Shown: positions 16,659 through 24,982, counted from the stretch's first letter. The stretch is 64,000 nucleotides of DNA from Odoribacter sp. AF15-53 (GCF_003479425.1 NZ_QUHC01000004.1:372001-436000); one strand, 5' to 3'. A program made the numbers and translations. The notes: generated by a model not told the origin, from the sequence alone.

Positions 16659-18443
16659 TTACACGAGTTTCATTTTTTCAAGTAGTATGGAGGCATTCAT
16701 GTTCTGGCTGACACCGGGTTTTAGCTTGTAATCGTAAATGATGTCATCATCCGTGTGGGTGATTTCAAAACAACGGTTGAAATAGTTGTCGGGTAGCGTG
16801 TCGGCAAGGCCGCCTAGTTCGAGGTCGTGCGTGGCGACAAGCCCGGCGATGGGTAACGTGAGTAGTTTCTGGAGGAAACGACGGGAACCGTTCAGTTTAT
16901 CCCGCGAGTTGGTTCCTTTTAATATCTCGTCGAGGATGATGAAGAGGCGTTCCTCGCGTCGGGCCATGTCGACGAGTTGTTGCAGGCGAAGCAGTTCGGC
17001 GTGGAAATAAGAGGTTCCCTTGGCCAGGTTGTCGACGGTGCGCATGCTGGTGAATATACCCGTGGGCTGAAATTCGAAGGTTTTGGCACAAACGACGGCA
17101 CCGCAGGAGGCCAGCACGAGGTTCACCCCGATAGCACGTAAGAAGGTTGATTTTCCCGCCATGTTGGCACCCGTGATAATATAAAATTCGTGAAGCCGGG
17201 CGATCTCGAAGTCATTGGTGATACATTCATTCACGGGTAGGAGGGGATGACCGATAGCCGTACCTTTCAGAATCAGGTTATTGCCTGGGGTGGGAGTCAC
17301 GAAAGTCGGGTGGTTGTACTTGTAGTTGGCAAGGCTGACGAAAGCATCTAGCTCGCTCGTGATTTCAATCCATGCGGGGATGGCGTCGGCATAACGACGT
17401 TTCCACGCGACAAGGCGTTGGATAAGATGTAATTCCCGCATGAAAAGACCGTTCATGAACAAGGCGACAACGACATTCGTGCGTTGGTCGAAACTTTCTT
17501 GTATTTGATGTAACGAGCGTAAGGCCACGTGAGCATCACGGGTTCCGTTGAAAAGTTGAGCGTGGAATGCCTGTAATCGAGTGGACGTGCTGGCGAAAGT
17601 GGAAAAGTGCCCGATGAGTTCGTAGAGATTACTGAACGAGCGGGTGAATTCGTCAAGCCGGGCATGAGTCTGCAAGGTCTTTTTAGCGGGTAGATAGCAA
17701 CAAAAAAGCGACAGGATGGAGAGGAATAACGGGATATTCGAACCGATCACGGAGAATATGAACAACATCCATGCCGAGACCGTGATCGCCGGTAGAATGT
17801 ACAGGAAAGGGCCAGTCCAGCGGGGAAGAGATATTTGTTCCTGTTGCCAGCATTCGACCTGTTGCATGGCGAAACGGGTGATGCGCTGGCTGTTTCCCTT
17901 GGCCCGGAAGATATGGCACCACTCCGGGTTGTCGGCAAGTTCACGGATCGCTTGCTGGCGTTCGATGATCGCTTGTTCGGATTTTAACGGGTTTAGTAGC
18001 CATTGACACAATTCCTCTTTCCCGTGGGGCGTGACCGTGCGGTTGACGGATTGGAAAAGGGAGTCTTCCCCGAAGATATCAAGGTCATGAGCGTAGGGGT
18101 GAGACGGGTCCTTGTATTCTTCTCCTGTCGGGAGGTTCTTGAAGTTACCCGCGAGGTATTCTAGTTCCACGCGTGAGCATTCTTCCTGTTTTTTCAGAAA
18201 GGAGATGGTTTTTAATAGTTTGGTCTCGAATATATTCGTGATGATAAACAGGGCGATAGAAACGAAGAAAGCAACCAGGTAAAGTTCCAAGGAGGATGTC
18301 GTGAAGGTATATATAAAGTATATGGCCAACAGGAACAAGGTGATCTTGACAAGGGTGATGACGTTGCGCCGTTGCTTGTGTTTTTTCAAGAGAATCGTGA
18401 GACGTGATATTTGTGCTTGATAGTATTCTTCTGGTCGTTGCAT
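16659..18443 (-). CDS. Membrane-anchored MutS-family ATPase
   Basis: A 594-residue protein whose last about 200 residues are a MutS-type ATPase: Walker A GANMAGKS at 425-432, the conserved SMRTVDNLAKGTSYF block near 466-480 and Walker B FIILDE at 501-506. The middle is a helical lever/core region (about 260-380). The mismatch-binding N-terminal domain of MutS is absent. Instead there are two predicted membrane helices at about 30-50 and 52-71, and two more at about 212-231 and 236-253. So it is a MutS homologue fixed in the inner membrane, not the repair protein itself. Related proteins are widespread in Bacteroidetes; the role is not established. It stands alone with its own promoter. Confidence 0.85.
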   Translation of the reverse strand: MQRPEEYYQAQISRLTILLKKHKQRRNVITLVKITLFLLAIYFIYTFTTSSLELYLVAFFVSIALFIITNIFETKLLKTISFLKKQEECSRVELEYLAGNFKNLPTGEEYKDPSHPYAHDLDIFGEDSLFQSVNRTVTPHGKEELCQWLLNPLKSEQAIIERQQAIRELADNPEWCHIFRAKGNSQRITRFAMQQVECWQQEQISLPRWTGPFLYILPAITVSAWMLFIFSVIGSNIPLFLSILSLFCCYLPAKKTLQTHARLDEFTRSFSNLYELIGHFSTFASTSTRLQAFHAQLFNGTRDAHVALRSLHQIQESFDQRTNVVVALFMNGLFMRELHLIQRLVAWKRRYADAIPAWIEITSELDAFVSLANYKYNHPTFVTPTPGNNLILKGTAIGHPLLPVNECITNDFEIARLHEFYIITGANMAGKSTFLRAIGVNLVLASCGAVVCAKTFEFQPTGIFTSMRTVDNLAKGTSYFHAELLRLQQLVDMARREERLFIILDEILKGTNSRDKLNGSRRFLQKLLTLPIAGLVATHDLELGGLADTLPDNYFNRCFEITHTDDDIIYDYKLKPGVSQNMNASILLEKMKLV

Positions 18444-18463
18444 GGGGTGAATGTTATTTGTTG

Positions 18464-18494
18464 CAAATATAGTTTTTAACGTTAATTTTAGAAA
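18464..18494 (-). promoter_or_regulatory. Probable promoter of the MutS-like gene
   Basis: On the minus strand TATATTTG (18471 to 18464) is an exact -7 box. TTTC lies 19 bases upstream in place of TTTG. Confidence 0.5.
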
Positions 18495-18516
18495 ATAAAA
18501 GGAGTAGTATTTTTAT

Positions 18517-18556
18517 GTTACCGGTAGGTAACTTATATTTGTGACCAGTTGGTAAC
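18517..18556 (+). promoter_or_regulatory. Promoter with two TetR-type operators
   Basis: GTTACC-GGTA-GGTAAC (18517-18532) is a perfect inverted repeat with a four-base centre. GTGACC-AGTT-GGTAAC (18541-18556) is the same site with one change, 24 bases on. The -7 box TATATTTG (18534-18541) lies between them. A repressor bound at either site would block this promoter, so the TetR gene just downstream is very likely autoregulated. Confidence 0.75.
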
Positions 18557-18568
18557 AAATAAACAGGG

Positions 18569-19186
18569 ATGATGGAAAAAGAGATATCCAGAAATAGACA
18601 GACGACGGAACAGGTTTTACTGGATGCCGTGCGGGAACTCGTGGAGGAAAGCGGGTTCGAGAATGTTGGGGTTAATGCCGTGGCAACGAGGGCCGGGGTA
18701 TCGAAGATGTTGATATATCGTTATTTCGGGTCGCTGGACGGGTTGATCGCGGCCTATATCCGGCAGCATGACTTCTGGATCAATTTTGACGAGGAGTTAC
18801 CGGACAGGCAGTATGTCGGGGAGTTCGTGAAGAGGATGTTCCGGGGACAAGTGGCGCTTTTGCGGGAGAATTACACGTTGAATCGCTTGTACCGATGGGA
18901 GTTGACAACGGATAATGCCGTGATCCGGGAGTTGCGGGAGAAACGGGAGGCGAAGGGGTGTTGGCTGGTGGATGCGGTGAGTCGCCTGACGGGGCACCCC
19001 CGGAAGGAGATCGCGGTGGTGGCGACGTTGATAAACACGTCTATTTGTTATCTGACGTTGCTGGCGGAGAATTGCGAGGAATATAACGGTATACGGATTC
19101 AGGAGGATGCGGGGTGGCGACAGTTGGAGGAAGGGATCGACACGTTGATAGATTTATGGTTGTCTAAGAAAATAAAGAGTGAATAA
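18569..19186 (+). CDS. TetR-family transcriptional regulator
   Basis: A 205-residue TetR protein. The N-terminal helix-turn-helix is clear (about 15-60: SGFENVGVNAVATRAGVSKM, then LIYRYFGSLDGLIAAYI). The C-terminal helical part, which would bind a small ligand and dimerise, is not conserved enough to predict the ligand. Two matching inverted repeats around the promoter directly upstream are its likely operators. The next gene starts inside or just behind its stop codon, so it should control the DUF2271 lipoprotein and the now deleted gene behind that. Confidence 0.92.
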   Translation: MMEKEISRNRQTTEQVLLDAVRELVEESGFENVGVNAVATRAGVSKMLIYRYFGSLDGLIAAYIRQHDFWINFDEELPDRQYVGEFVKRMFRGQVALLRENYTLNRLYRWELTTDNAVIRELREKREAKGCWLVDAVSRLTGHPRKEIAVVATLINTSICYLTLLAENCEEYNGIRIQEDAGWRQLEEGIDTLIDLWLSKKIKSE

Positions 19187-19187
19187 G

Positions 19188-19901
19188 ATGTTAATCGTAT
19201 GTTTTTGTGCGATTGCCGCTGTTTGTGGCTCGTGTGACAAGAATTTGTTGGAGTATAACCAAGGGGATATCCGGGTGAAGGTGGAAAAGGGAACGGCTTA
19301 TCTGCATGACTTCCCGTTGTTTTTGGGGATAGAGAGAAAGAACGCGCCGCAAATGGCGATTTGGGTAGAGGACACGGCGGGGAATTATGTCGCGACGATT
19401 TATGTGACCGGGAAGATTGCCAACCAGTCGTGGAGTTTTGCCGGGGGGAACCGTCGTAAGGAGGCTTTACCTTGCTGGTGTCATGCCCGTGGGGTGCGAT
19501 ACGGGGACGGGTTGTACCTGCCCACGAAGTCGGAACCCTTGACGGATGGCGTTTCCGGTGCGACTCCGAGGGAGAGCTTCGAGGTGAAAATGACCCCTTT
19601 GTCCGGGTTAAAGCATTTCGTGGTAAAGGTGGAAGTGAATCATTCGACGGATTTTAACGAGTATTACCCGAAGTCGGCAAAGGAAAGGGATAAAGGTTAT
19701 TCCGGCGGGAAGATGGGGAGCGGACAGCCGGCCGTGGTGTATGCCGCCGAGGTGAATCTGGAATCAGGTGAGAAAGAGTTTAAAGCAGTCCTGATCGGGC
19801 ATAGTAGCCCGGACGGAAGTAATGGTGACGTGTTCCCGGACGTGACGAAATTGACGACGGCATTACGTATCGTTAAAGAAATAATCGTTAGCGTGAAATG
19901 A
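19188..19901 (+). CDS. DUF2271-family periplasmic lipoprotein
   Basis: A 237-residue protein with a short lipoprotein signal (AVCGSC, Cys16) and the DUF2271 fold (blocks APQMAIWVEDTAGNYVATIY and SFEVKMTPLSGLKHFVVKVE). These proteins are often encoded beside PepSY-type membrane proteins and are suspected to take part in redox or iron handling at the envelope; no reaction is proved. ATG 19188 is one base past the TetR stop; a GTG at 19179 overlaps the TetR gene and also gives a signal peptide. The stop codon overlaps the ATG of a gene remnant (19901), as in a coupled operon. Confidence 0.82.
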   Translation: MLIVCFCAIAAVCGSCDKNLLEYNQGDIRVKVEKGTAYLHDFPLFLGIERKNAPQMAIWVEDTAGNYVATIYVTGKIANQSWSFAGGNRRKEALPCWCHARGVRYGDGLYLPTKSEPLTDGVSGATPRESFEVKMTPLSGLKHFVVKVEVNHSTDFNEYYPKSAKERDKGYSGGKMGSGQPAVVYAAEVNLESGEKEFKAVLIGHSSPDGSNGDVFPDVTKLTTALRIVKEIIVSVK

Positions 19902-20031
19902 TGAAAGGAGTCGTGTTGAGTATCCACGAGAAACGCGATTGACGTTCGCGGGCGGGTACGAGTTGCAGAAGTTGGACCGGGTAACAAGTCACCGGGACTA
20001 TTACTTCCTCACGGAATTCAAGGAACGTTAG
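19901..20031 (+). pseudogene. Remnant of a deleted membrane gene, probably PepSY-associated
   Basis: An ATG at 19901 overlaps the DUF2271 stop and opens a frame that reads MKGVVLSIHEKRD and then stops at 19942. Shortly after, another frame reads YELQKLDRVTSHRDYYFLTE and ends with a stop at 20029-20031. The first piece looks like the start and the second like the end of a PepSY-associated membrane protein, a usual partner of DUF2271. The simplest reading is an internal deletion of more than 1 kb with a frameshift at the join near 19935-19955. The family call rests on context and my memory of such C termini. Confidence 0.5.
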
Positions 20032-20095
20032 AGTCATCAGTCGGTAGCGTTCCGGCTGGGGGTAGTATTTTGATTTATTTTTTTTATAAAATCCC

Positions 20096-20125
20096 TTGCA
20101 GAATCAAAAATAAGCACTATATTTG
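20096..20125 (+). promoter_or_regulatory. Promoter of tRNA-Asp
   Basis: TTG at 20096-20098, 19 bases, TATATTTG at 20118-20125. The mature tRNA starts 47 bases later, which leaves a short 5' leader for RNase P. Confidence 0.7.
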
Positions 20126-20172
20126 CACCCGCAATCAGGAACAACGGAGGTTGTTTTTAAAAGCACAAGTCT

Positions 20173-20249
20173 GGTTCGGTAGTTCAGCTGGTTAGAATAC
20201 ATGCCTGTCACGCATGGGGTCGCGGGTTCGAGTCCCGTCCGAACCGCCA
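20173..20249 (+). tRNA. tRNA-Asp (anticodon GTC)
   Basis: A full 77-base cloverleaf. The acceptor stem GGTTCGG pairs with CCGAACC, the D arm reads GTTCAGCTGGTTAGAAT, the anticodon stem CATGC/GCATG holds the loop CTGTCAC with anticodon GTC, the T loop is TTCGAGT, and the discriminator G and CCA are encoded. Confidence 0.97.
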
Positions 20250-20255
20250 TCTTGT

Positions 20256-20289
20256 AACCGTTTGGAAATTGTTTTCCGAGCGGTTTTTT
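20256..20289 (+). terminator. Terminator after tRNA-Asp
   Basis: AACCGTTTGGAAA pairs with TTTTCCGAGCGGTT with a small internal loop, followed by T residues. Confidence 0.8.
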
Positions 20290-20345
20290 CTTTTACATGA
20301 AATTCAAAGCGGGTATACATTCGTTGATATTCTTCCCTTGTATAT

Positions 20346-21101
20346 TCATTTTTTGAGTATTCTTTCCAAGTAGGAGGCATCTAACAAATTCACGGTTTCG
20401 AAATTTCCTTTATAGAACACGGCCCAGTTATTGAAAACGCAAGGCAATTCTTTTGCTTTTTGTAGCGTGTCCACTTGAAATAAAGATACAGGAACGTTAT
20501 TCATTTCACAATACTGTTTTATCCTCTCAATGTTGTGATAGATATAGGGGCATTGCATATCATAATAAATGGTTAGTTCTTTGTTTTCAATTTCTTGTTT
20601 TTTAGCATTTAGAGCGAACCGCGGTGTTGTCCCGTCAAAAGAAAGTGCGAGCAACTCGTACCCGTTATCGGTAGTGTCAACAACCTCGAAGCCGAACTTC
20701 TTCACGAATGATTGGTCGGAAAGCCAAGATTTTTGTTTTTTTGCACCGAGCATGCAAATGCCGGATTTACCTTTCGCTTTTGCATCGGCAATACAATATT
20801 TCATCAGAGATTTTCCGTATCCTTTTCCCCTGTAATTTCCCAAAATCCACAAGCAATACAGGTAATAATAGTTGTCACCGGTCACGGGAACCCAAGCTGT
20901 TTCAAGAGGAGCGTATTCGATGAAAACCGTGCCTTTTGCGTTTAATTTTCTAAAGACATGCCCTTCACGTAACCGATCTGAAAGCCATTGTCGCTTCGCT
21001 TCAACACCTTGATGGGGCTTTTTACTGCGGATAATGCAGCATAAGTGTTCGTTGACAAGGTTTTCTGTTGTTAAGTTTATAAAATCGGTATCCATGTACA
21101 T
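20346..21101 (-). CDS. GNAT acetyltransferase with YoaP C-terminal domain
   Basis: A 251-residue two-domain protein. Residues about 1-155 are a GNAT acetyltransferase with the acetyl-CoA loop NYRGKGYGKSLM. Residues about 170-251 match the YoaP domain, a thioredoxin-like module with YYDMQCPYI and a later cis-proline-like VFNNWAVFYKG. The known family member YoaP has no firm substrate. The thioredoxin-like part keeps only one cysteine of a CxxC site. The N terminus could begin at either of two close ATG codons. It stands alone and its codon use is more A+T rich than its neighbours. Confidence 0.85.
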   Translation of the reverse strand: MYMDTDFINLTTENLVNEHLCCIIRSKKPHQGVEAKRQWLSDRLREGHVFRKLNAKGTVFIEYAPLETAWVPVTGDNYYYLYCLWILGNYRGKGYGKSLMKYCIADAKAKGKSGICMLGAKKQKSWLSDQSFVKKFGFEVVDTTDNGYELLALSFDGTTPRFALNAKKQEIENKELTIYYDMQCPYIYHNIERIKQYCEMNNVPVSLFQVDTLQKAKELPCVFNNWAVFYKGNFETVNLLDASYLERILKK

Positions 21102-21344
21102 CCTTTTTTAAATTAAATATTATCAATTAGCGTGTCGCTTTATTATCGTTATTGATAGATCGAGACATGCAAATGTAGTGAATTTATGTGGATTATACCC
21201 TGTACGTGGGTTCTCTACAAAGTTAATTAATTTTTTTAATGTCGCATTTTCCTATAAAAGTGTAACGTTTTTAAACGGGTTCTCGTATTTCGAGTGTTAT
21301 TTGAATGAGCTAAGCATAGCTAGCAAACAAAAGTTAACAAACAC

Positions 21345-22550
21345 ATGATGAATATGAAAAAGACGTTTATTTTATTATTTGTTGCGATATTGCCTTTATT
21401 AGCAAACGCACAAAGGGAAGAGGTAAAAGTGAAAGTGGTCGAGGAAGTGAAGACCACACCCTGGAGTGGTTTCGTTACCAATCGGTTCTGGGATAACTGG
21501 TTTATTTCAATAAATGCCGGGGGACAAGTTTATTTCGGGGAGTATGACAGTAAAGATGATTTCGGACGGCGGATTACCCCGGCATTCGATTTTGCCGTGG
21601 GGAAATGGTTTATGCCGACATTAGGAGCCCGGATTCAAGCAGGTGGTTTCACGTTGAAAGGTTTGACGGGTGATCCGGATAATATTTACGCTAAAGGACC
21701 GTCTCGCGTGGATGGGTACTACAAGCAAAAATGGCAACAGTTTAACGTGCATGTAGACGGGTTATTGAATCTTTCAAACTGGATCGGCGGTTACCGTACG
21801 GATCGTTTCTACGAAGCTGTCCCGTTCGCCGGTTTTGGTATGATCCATGGGTGTTCTTCCGTTGATAACACGAAGTTCATGTTTGACGCCGGTTTGATTA
21901 ATAAAATGCGTTTGTCCGACGCTTTCGATTTTAACGTGGAAATTAAAGGAACTTTGGTCCCCCAGGAGTTTGACGGCGATAGCGGTGGTAGCAAGTTCGA
22001 AGGAATGGTTGGTGTAACCGTGGGTTTCACGTACAAGTTCAATCAACGTAATTTCAGAAGAGAGAAGCCGACAGAAGTTGTGTTCACGGGTGTTTCCCCG
22101 GAAATGTTGAGTGCAGCCGAGGCTAAACTGGCAGACCAGATTCGTCGTGCCGACCGTTTGCAAAACGAGTTGGATCAAGCTCGTAGGGCCGCACAACAAA
22201 AACAAGTCGTGAAGGAATCAAAGGCTGCCCCGTTGGCAATCTTCTTCCAGATAAACAAGGCTAATATCACGAACAAGGAAATGATTAACCTGAAAGGTTA
22301 CGCCGATATTATAAAGAATAACCCGGGTAAGGTGTACCAAGTTACCGGATATGCTGACAAAGCAACAGGTACGGCTGCTTACAACCAGAAGTTGAGTGAA
22401 AAACGTGCCCAGAACGTGGCCGACGCTTTAGTGAAGAAGTTTGGTGTGAACGCCAGTCAGTTGCAGGTTGTCGGTAAAGGTGGCGTTTCCGATCTTTATA
22501 GCCTTTACAAGGGAGAGATTCAACTGAATCGTGTCGTTATTGTTGAATAA
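21345..22550 (+). CDS. OmpA/OprF-like outer-membrane protein (paralogue 2)
   Basis: A 401-residue outer-membrane protein with a signal peptide ending in LLANAQ, an N-terminal barrel (about 25-235), a coiled linker about 245-290 rich in Ala, Glu and Gln (AAEAKLADQIRRADRLQNEL) and a C-terminal OmpA domain (about 295-401) with VTGYADKATGT and SEKRAQNVADAL. It should link the outer membrane to peptidoglycan. Barrel patterns NRFWDNWFISINAGGQ and VGKWF recur in paralogue 1 (1733-2833). Codon use is biased as in highly expressed genes. A long leader and a strong terminator frame it. Confidence 0.92.
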   Translation: MMNMKKTFILLFVAILPLLANAQREEVKVKVVEEVKTTPWSGFVTNRFWDNWFISINAGGQVYFGEYDSKDDFGRRITPAFDFAVGKWFMPTLGARIQAGGFTLKGLTGDPDNIYAKGPSRVDGYYKQKWQQFNVHVDGLLNLSNWIGGYRTDRFYEAVPFAGFGMIHGCSSVDNTKFMFDAGLINKMRLSDAFDFNVEIKGTLVPQEFDGDSGGSKFEGMVGVTVGFTYKFNQRNFRREKPTEVVFTGVSPEMLSAAEAKLADQIRRADRLQNELDQARRAAQQKQVVKESKAAPLAIFFQINKANITNKEMINLKGYADIIKNNPGKVYQVTGYADKATGTAAYNQKLSEKRAQNVADALVKKFGVNASQLQVVGKGGVSDLYSLYKGEIQLNRVVIVE

Positions 22551-22591
22551 TGATAAAAATGTATTACTACTAACCATTTGTACTTTTTAAG

Positions 22592-22636
22592 AACCGGGGC
22601 AAGAGTTTGAGATTCTTTTGTCCCGGTTTTGTTTTT
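22592..22636 (+). terminator. Terminator after OmpA paralogue 2
   Basis: AACCGGGGCAAGAG pairs with TTCTTTTGTCCCGGTT across a short loop, then TTTGTTTTT. Confidence 0.8.
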
Positions 22637-22664
22637 GCCCGAATTACGGTTTTATATAACTTTT

Positions 22665-22707
22665 AGCTTTTAGCTTTTAGCTTTTAGTTTAATAAGTTGT
22701 ATCTTTG
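22665..22707 (+). promoter_or_regulatory. Promoter region of slyD with a tandem word repeat
   Basis: The word CTTTTAG is repeated four times with spacing of seven bases directly upstream of the -7 box TATCTTTG (22700-22707). The repeat covers the place of the -33 box. Confidence 0.5.
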
Positions 22708-22733
22708 TCCGAGAATAATAAAAAAACAGAGAA

Positions 22734-23276
22734 ATGATAACAAAGAATAAGTTTGTAACCGTGAGTTACGAGTTAAGAACGGCAGCGGATGCCGAGCCCA
22801 TGGAAGTCGCAGACGAGAAAAACCCGCTTGAGTTTATTTGCGGACAGGGGCAAACGCTGGAATATTTCGAGATGAACCTGTTGAATCTGAACACGGGGAA
22901 TTCTTTCGATTTCCATATCCCGGCTGCAAACGCTTACGGTGAGGTAAACGAGGATATGATTGTTGAGTTGCCTAAAGATATATTCGCCGAGGTTGAGGCG
23001 GAAGAGTTGGTTCCGGGAAACGTGTTGCCTATGCAGGATAGCTTGGGCCGTCATCTGAACGGTAAGATCGTTGAAGTGGGTGAGAGCACGGTAACCATGG
23101 ATTTCAATCACCCGATGGCCGGAAAAGATTTATATTTCAAAGGTAAGGTGTTGGCGGTAAGAGACGCTACCGACGAAGAACTGGAAAGTTTACATTCTCA
23201 CAAGTGTGGCGGTTGTCACGGTTGTGGGTCTGACGGCGGATGCGGTTCGGATTGTGGTGACGGTTGCTGCCACTAA
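22734..23276 (+). CDS. slyD: FKBP-type peptidyl-prolyl isomerase, SlyD-like
   Basis: A 180-residue cytoplasmic prolyl isomerase and chaperone. The FKBP part (1 to about 70 and 130-150) encloses an IF/flap domain (about 70-125), as in SlyD. The C-terminal 26 residues are a metal-binding tail with eight Cys and several His (HSHKCGGCHGCG at its start), so nickel, zinc or copper binding is expected. E. coli SlyD, with a similar tail, delivers nickel to hydrogenase and folds proteins; no hydrogenase genes are in this window. It is followed by a family A repeat and aroC. Confidence 0.92.
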   Translation: MITKNKFVTVSYELRTAADAEPMEVADEKNPLEFICGQGQTLEYFEMNLLNLNTGNSFDFHIPAANAYGEVNEDMIVELPKDIFAEVEAEELVPGNVLPMQDSLGRHLNGKIVEVGESTVTMDFNHPMAGKDLYFKGKVLAVRDATDEELESLHSHKCGGCHGCGSDGGCGSDCGDGCCH

Positions 23277-23280
23277 TTCG

Positions 23281-23446
23281 GTCGTAAAGTCCATAAGGTC
23301 TATAAAGTTATAAGGTCAGTGGACCCCTGCGGGGCGCTTTATTAACGGCAGCTAGTCTGCCGTTTTTGCATAGTTCAAGAGACATTATCACTTTAATCGC
23401 TTTATGGACTTTATGGACTTTACGGACTTTATGGACTTTATAGACT
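23281..23446. repeat. Family A intergenic repeat, copy 1
   Basis: The left arm has words of the type CATAAGGTC/TATAAAGTT. The GC core reads CCCCTGCGGGGCGCTTTATT and then a CGGCAG...CTGCCG hairpin. The right arm is five copies of the 9-base word GACTTTATG. Left and right arms are inverted with respect to each other, so the whole can fold back. The right arm ends seven bases before the aroC start codon. Confidence 0.75.
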
Positions 23447-23453
23447 CATTTGT

Positions 23454-24533
23454 ATGAACACGATAGGTAAATTGTACACGTTGACCTCGTTCGGGGAATC
23501 GCACGGGGAGGCCCTTGGGGGAGTGATTGACGGGTGTCCCGCGGGGATTGCCTTGTCGTTGGATGAGATTCAGCGGGAACTGGATCGGCGGAGACCGGGA
23601 CAGTCGGAGGTTACAACAGCAAGGGCGGAAGAGGATCGCGTGGAAATTCTTTCCGGGGTATTCGAGGGAATTACCACGGGAATGCCCATAGGATTTATCA
23701 TACGTAACAAGGATCAACGTAGTCGGGATTACCACGAGATGAAAGATTTGTTTCGTCCGTCCCATGCTGACTACACGATGCAGGCAAAGTACGGGATCAG
23801 GGATTACCGGGGAGGCGGTCGCACGTCTGCTAGGGAACACGTGGCTCGTGTCGTGGGCGGGGCTGTTGCCCGTCAGGTGTTGAAGTTACGAGGAGTTTCC
23901 ATTCACGGGTATACTTCCCAAGTGGGAAGCGTGGTGTTGGATAAGCGGTATGACGAACTGGATATGGAGGAGACGGAACGGAATATCGTGCGTTGTCCGG
24001 ATCAGGAGACTGCACGAGAGATGGAACGGCTTATCCGAGAGGTGCAAGTGGGGCGGGATAGTGTGGGTGGTGTCGTGAGTTGCGTGATCCGGGGAGTGCC
24101 GGTCGGGATCGGGGAACCCGTGTTTGATCGTTTTCAAGCCCGTTTGGGGTATTACATGATGGGAATCAACGCGGCGAAAGGCTTCGAATATGGCGAAGGT
24201 TTTCGGGCTGCCGGCATGAGAGGGAGCGAGCATAATGATGCGTTCGTGATGAAAAACGGACAGGTAAGCACGTTGACCAATCACGCCGGGGGAATACTGG
24301 GAGGTATCACGAGCGGCGAGGATATTTATTTCCGGGTGGCTTTTAAACCCGTGGCCACGATCGGGCGGGAACAGGAAACGGTGAACCTTTCGGGTGAAGA
24401 AGTTACTTTCACGGCAGGCGGCAGGCACGATCCATGCGTGGTTCCCCGTGCAGTACCGGTGGTGGAAGCAATGGCAGCTATGTTGGTACTGGATATGATG
24501 TTGGAGGCGGGAAAAGCAACTTGTAACCTATAA
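23454..24533 (+). CDS. aroC: Chorismate synthase
   Basis: A 359-residue enzyme of the shikimate pathway that converts 5-enolpyruvylshikimate 3-phosphate to chorismate with reduced FMN. All family signatures are visible: GESHGEALGGVIDGCPAG near the N terminus, RPSHADYTMQAKYG, the RGGGRTSARE block (around 120-130) and the late GGRHDPCVVPRAVPVVEA. Length is typical. Chorismate is the substrate of the PabA/PabB pair in this window. The start codon lies seven bases after a family A repeat and no clear promoter box is visible, so it may be read from the slyD promoter. Confidence 0.97.
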   Translation: MNTIGKLYTLTSFGESHGEALGGVIDGCPAGIALSLDEIQRELDRRRPGQSEVTTARAEEDRVEILSGVFEGITTGMPIGFIIRNKDQRSRDYHEMKDLFRPSHADYTMQAKYGIRDYRGGGRTSAREHVARVVGGAVARQVLKLRGVSIHGYTSQVGSVVLDKRYDELDMEETERNIVRCPDQETAREMERLIREVQVGRDSVGGVVSCVIRGVPVGIGEPVFDRFQARLGYYMMGINAAKGFEYGEGFRAAGMRGSEHNDAFVMKNGQVSTLTNHAGGILGGITSGEDIYFRVAFKPVATIGREQETVNLSGEEVTFTAGGRHDPCVVPRAVPVVEAMAAMLVLDMMLEAGKATCNL

Positions 24534-24580
24534 CTTGTAACTAGCGAAGATAATTCTTGCAATAATTTTTGAAAATAAGC

Positions 24581-24611
24581 TTGTTTAGGACAATATTCTT
24601 TATTAATTTTG
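24581..24611 (+). promoter_or_regulatory. Promoter of the 96-residue protein gene
   Basis: TTG at 24581-24583, 20 bases, TAATTTTG at 24604-24611. Transcription should begin about 15 bases before the ATG at 24634. Confidence 0.65.
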
Positions 24612-24633
24612 TTCGAAATTAAATATCAAAGTT

Positions 24634-24924
24634 ATGGCAAGTATTAGAAGATTGAAGAAAGATGTTGACTACTTAACTTTCGCGGTGATTGCTGATTGCA
24701 TGAATTATAATGCAAGCAGGGAGAAGAATGATCCGGAAGTTGTCAATATCGTGAAAACGATGGTTGAATATAGAAACTTGACTAGAAGTAAAGTTGCTTC
24801 TCGCAAGTCATTTAACGATAAAAAAGAAGTTAAAGCATACTATAAAGGAATTTCTATCGATTTATTGAAAACGGTAGACGGAGAATTTACCCGTTTAAGT
24901 GATCTTGTAAAGAAGAATGCTTAA
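24634..24924 (+). CDS. Conserved small cytoplasmic protein of unknown function
   Basis: A 96-residue, highly charged, mostly helical protein without signal peptide or membrane segment. It has its own full promoter and a perfect terminator, and the codon use is like that of well expressed genes, so it is certainly real. I recall similar short proteins (opening MASIRRLKKDVDYL) in many Bacteroidales but know no function for them. Lysine and arginine are frequent, so nucleic acid or ribosome contact is possible but unproved. Confidence 0.8.
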   Translation: MASIRRLKKDVDYLTFAVIADCMNYNASREKNDPEVVNIVKTMVEYRNLTRSKVASRKSFNDKKEVKAYYKGISIDLLKTVDGEFTRLSDLVKKNA

Positions 24925-24947
24925 ATGATGATTGCCCCCAAGTGTTT

Positions 24948-24977
24948 GAGCTACCACGTCCTGTGGTAGCTCTTTTT
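24948..24977 (+). terminator. Terminator after the 96-residue protein gene
   Basis: GAGCTACCAC and GTGGTAGCTC form a perfect 10-bp stem with a five-base loop, followed by five T. Confidence 0.92.
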
Positions 24978-24982
24978 AATAT

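Noticed and set aside
18569..20031. Antibiotic efflux operon under TetR
   Set aside because: No pump gene follows; the genes behind the regulator are a DUF2271 lipoprotein and a gene remnant.
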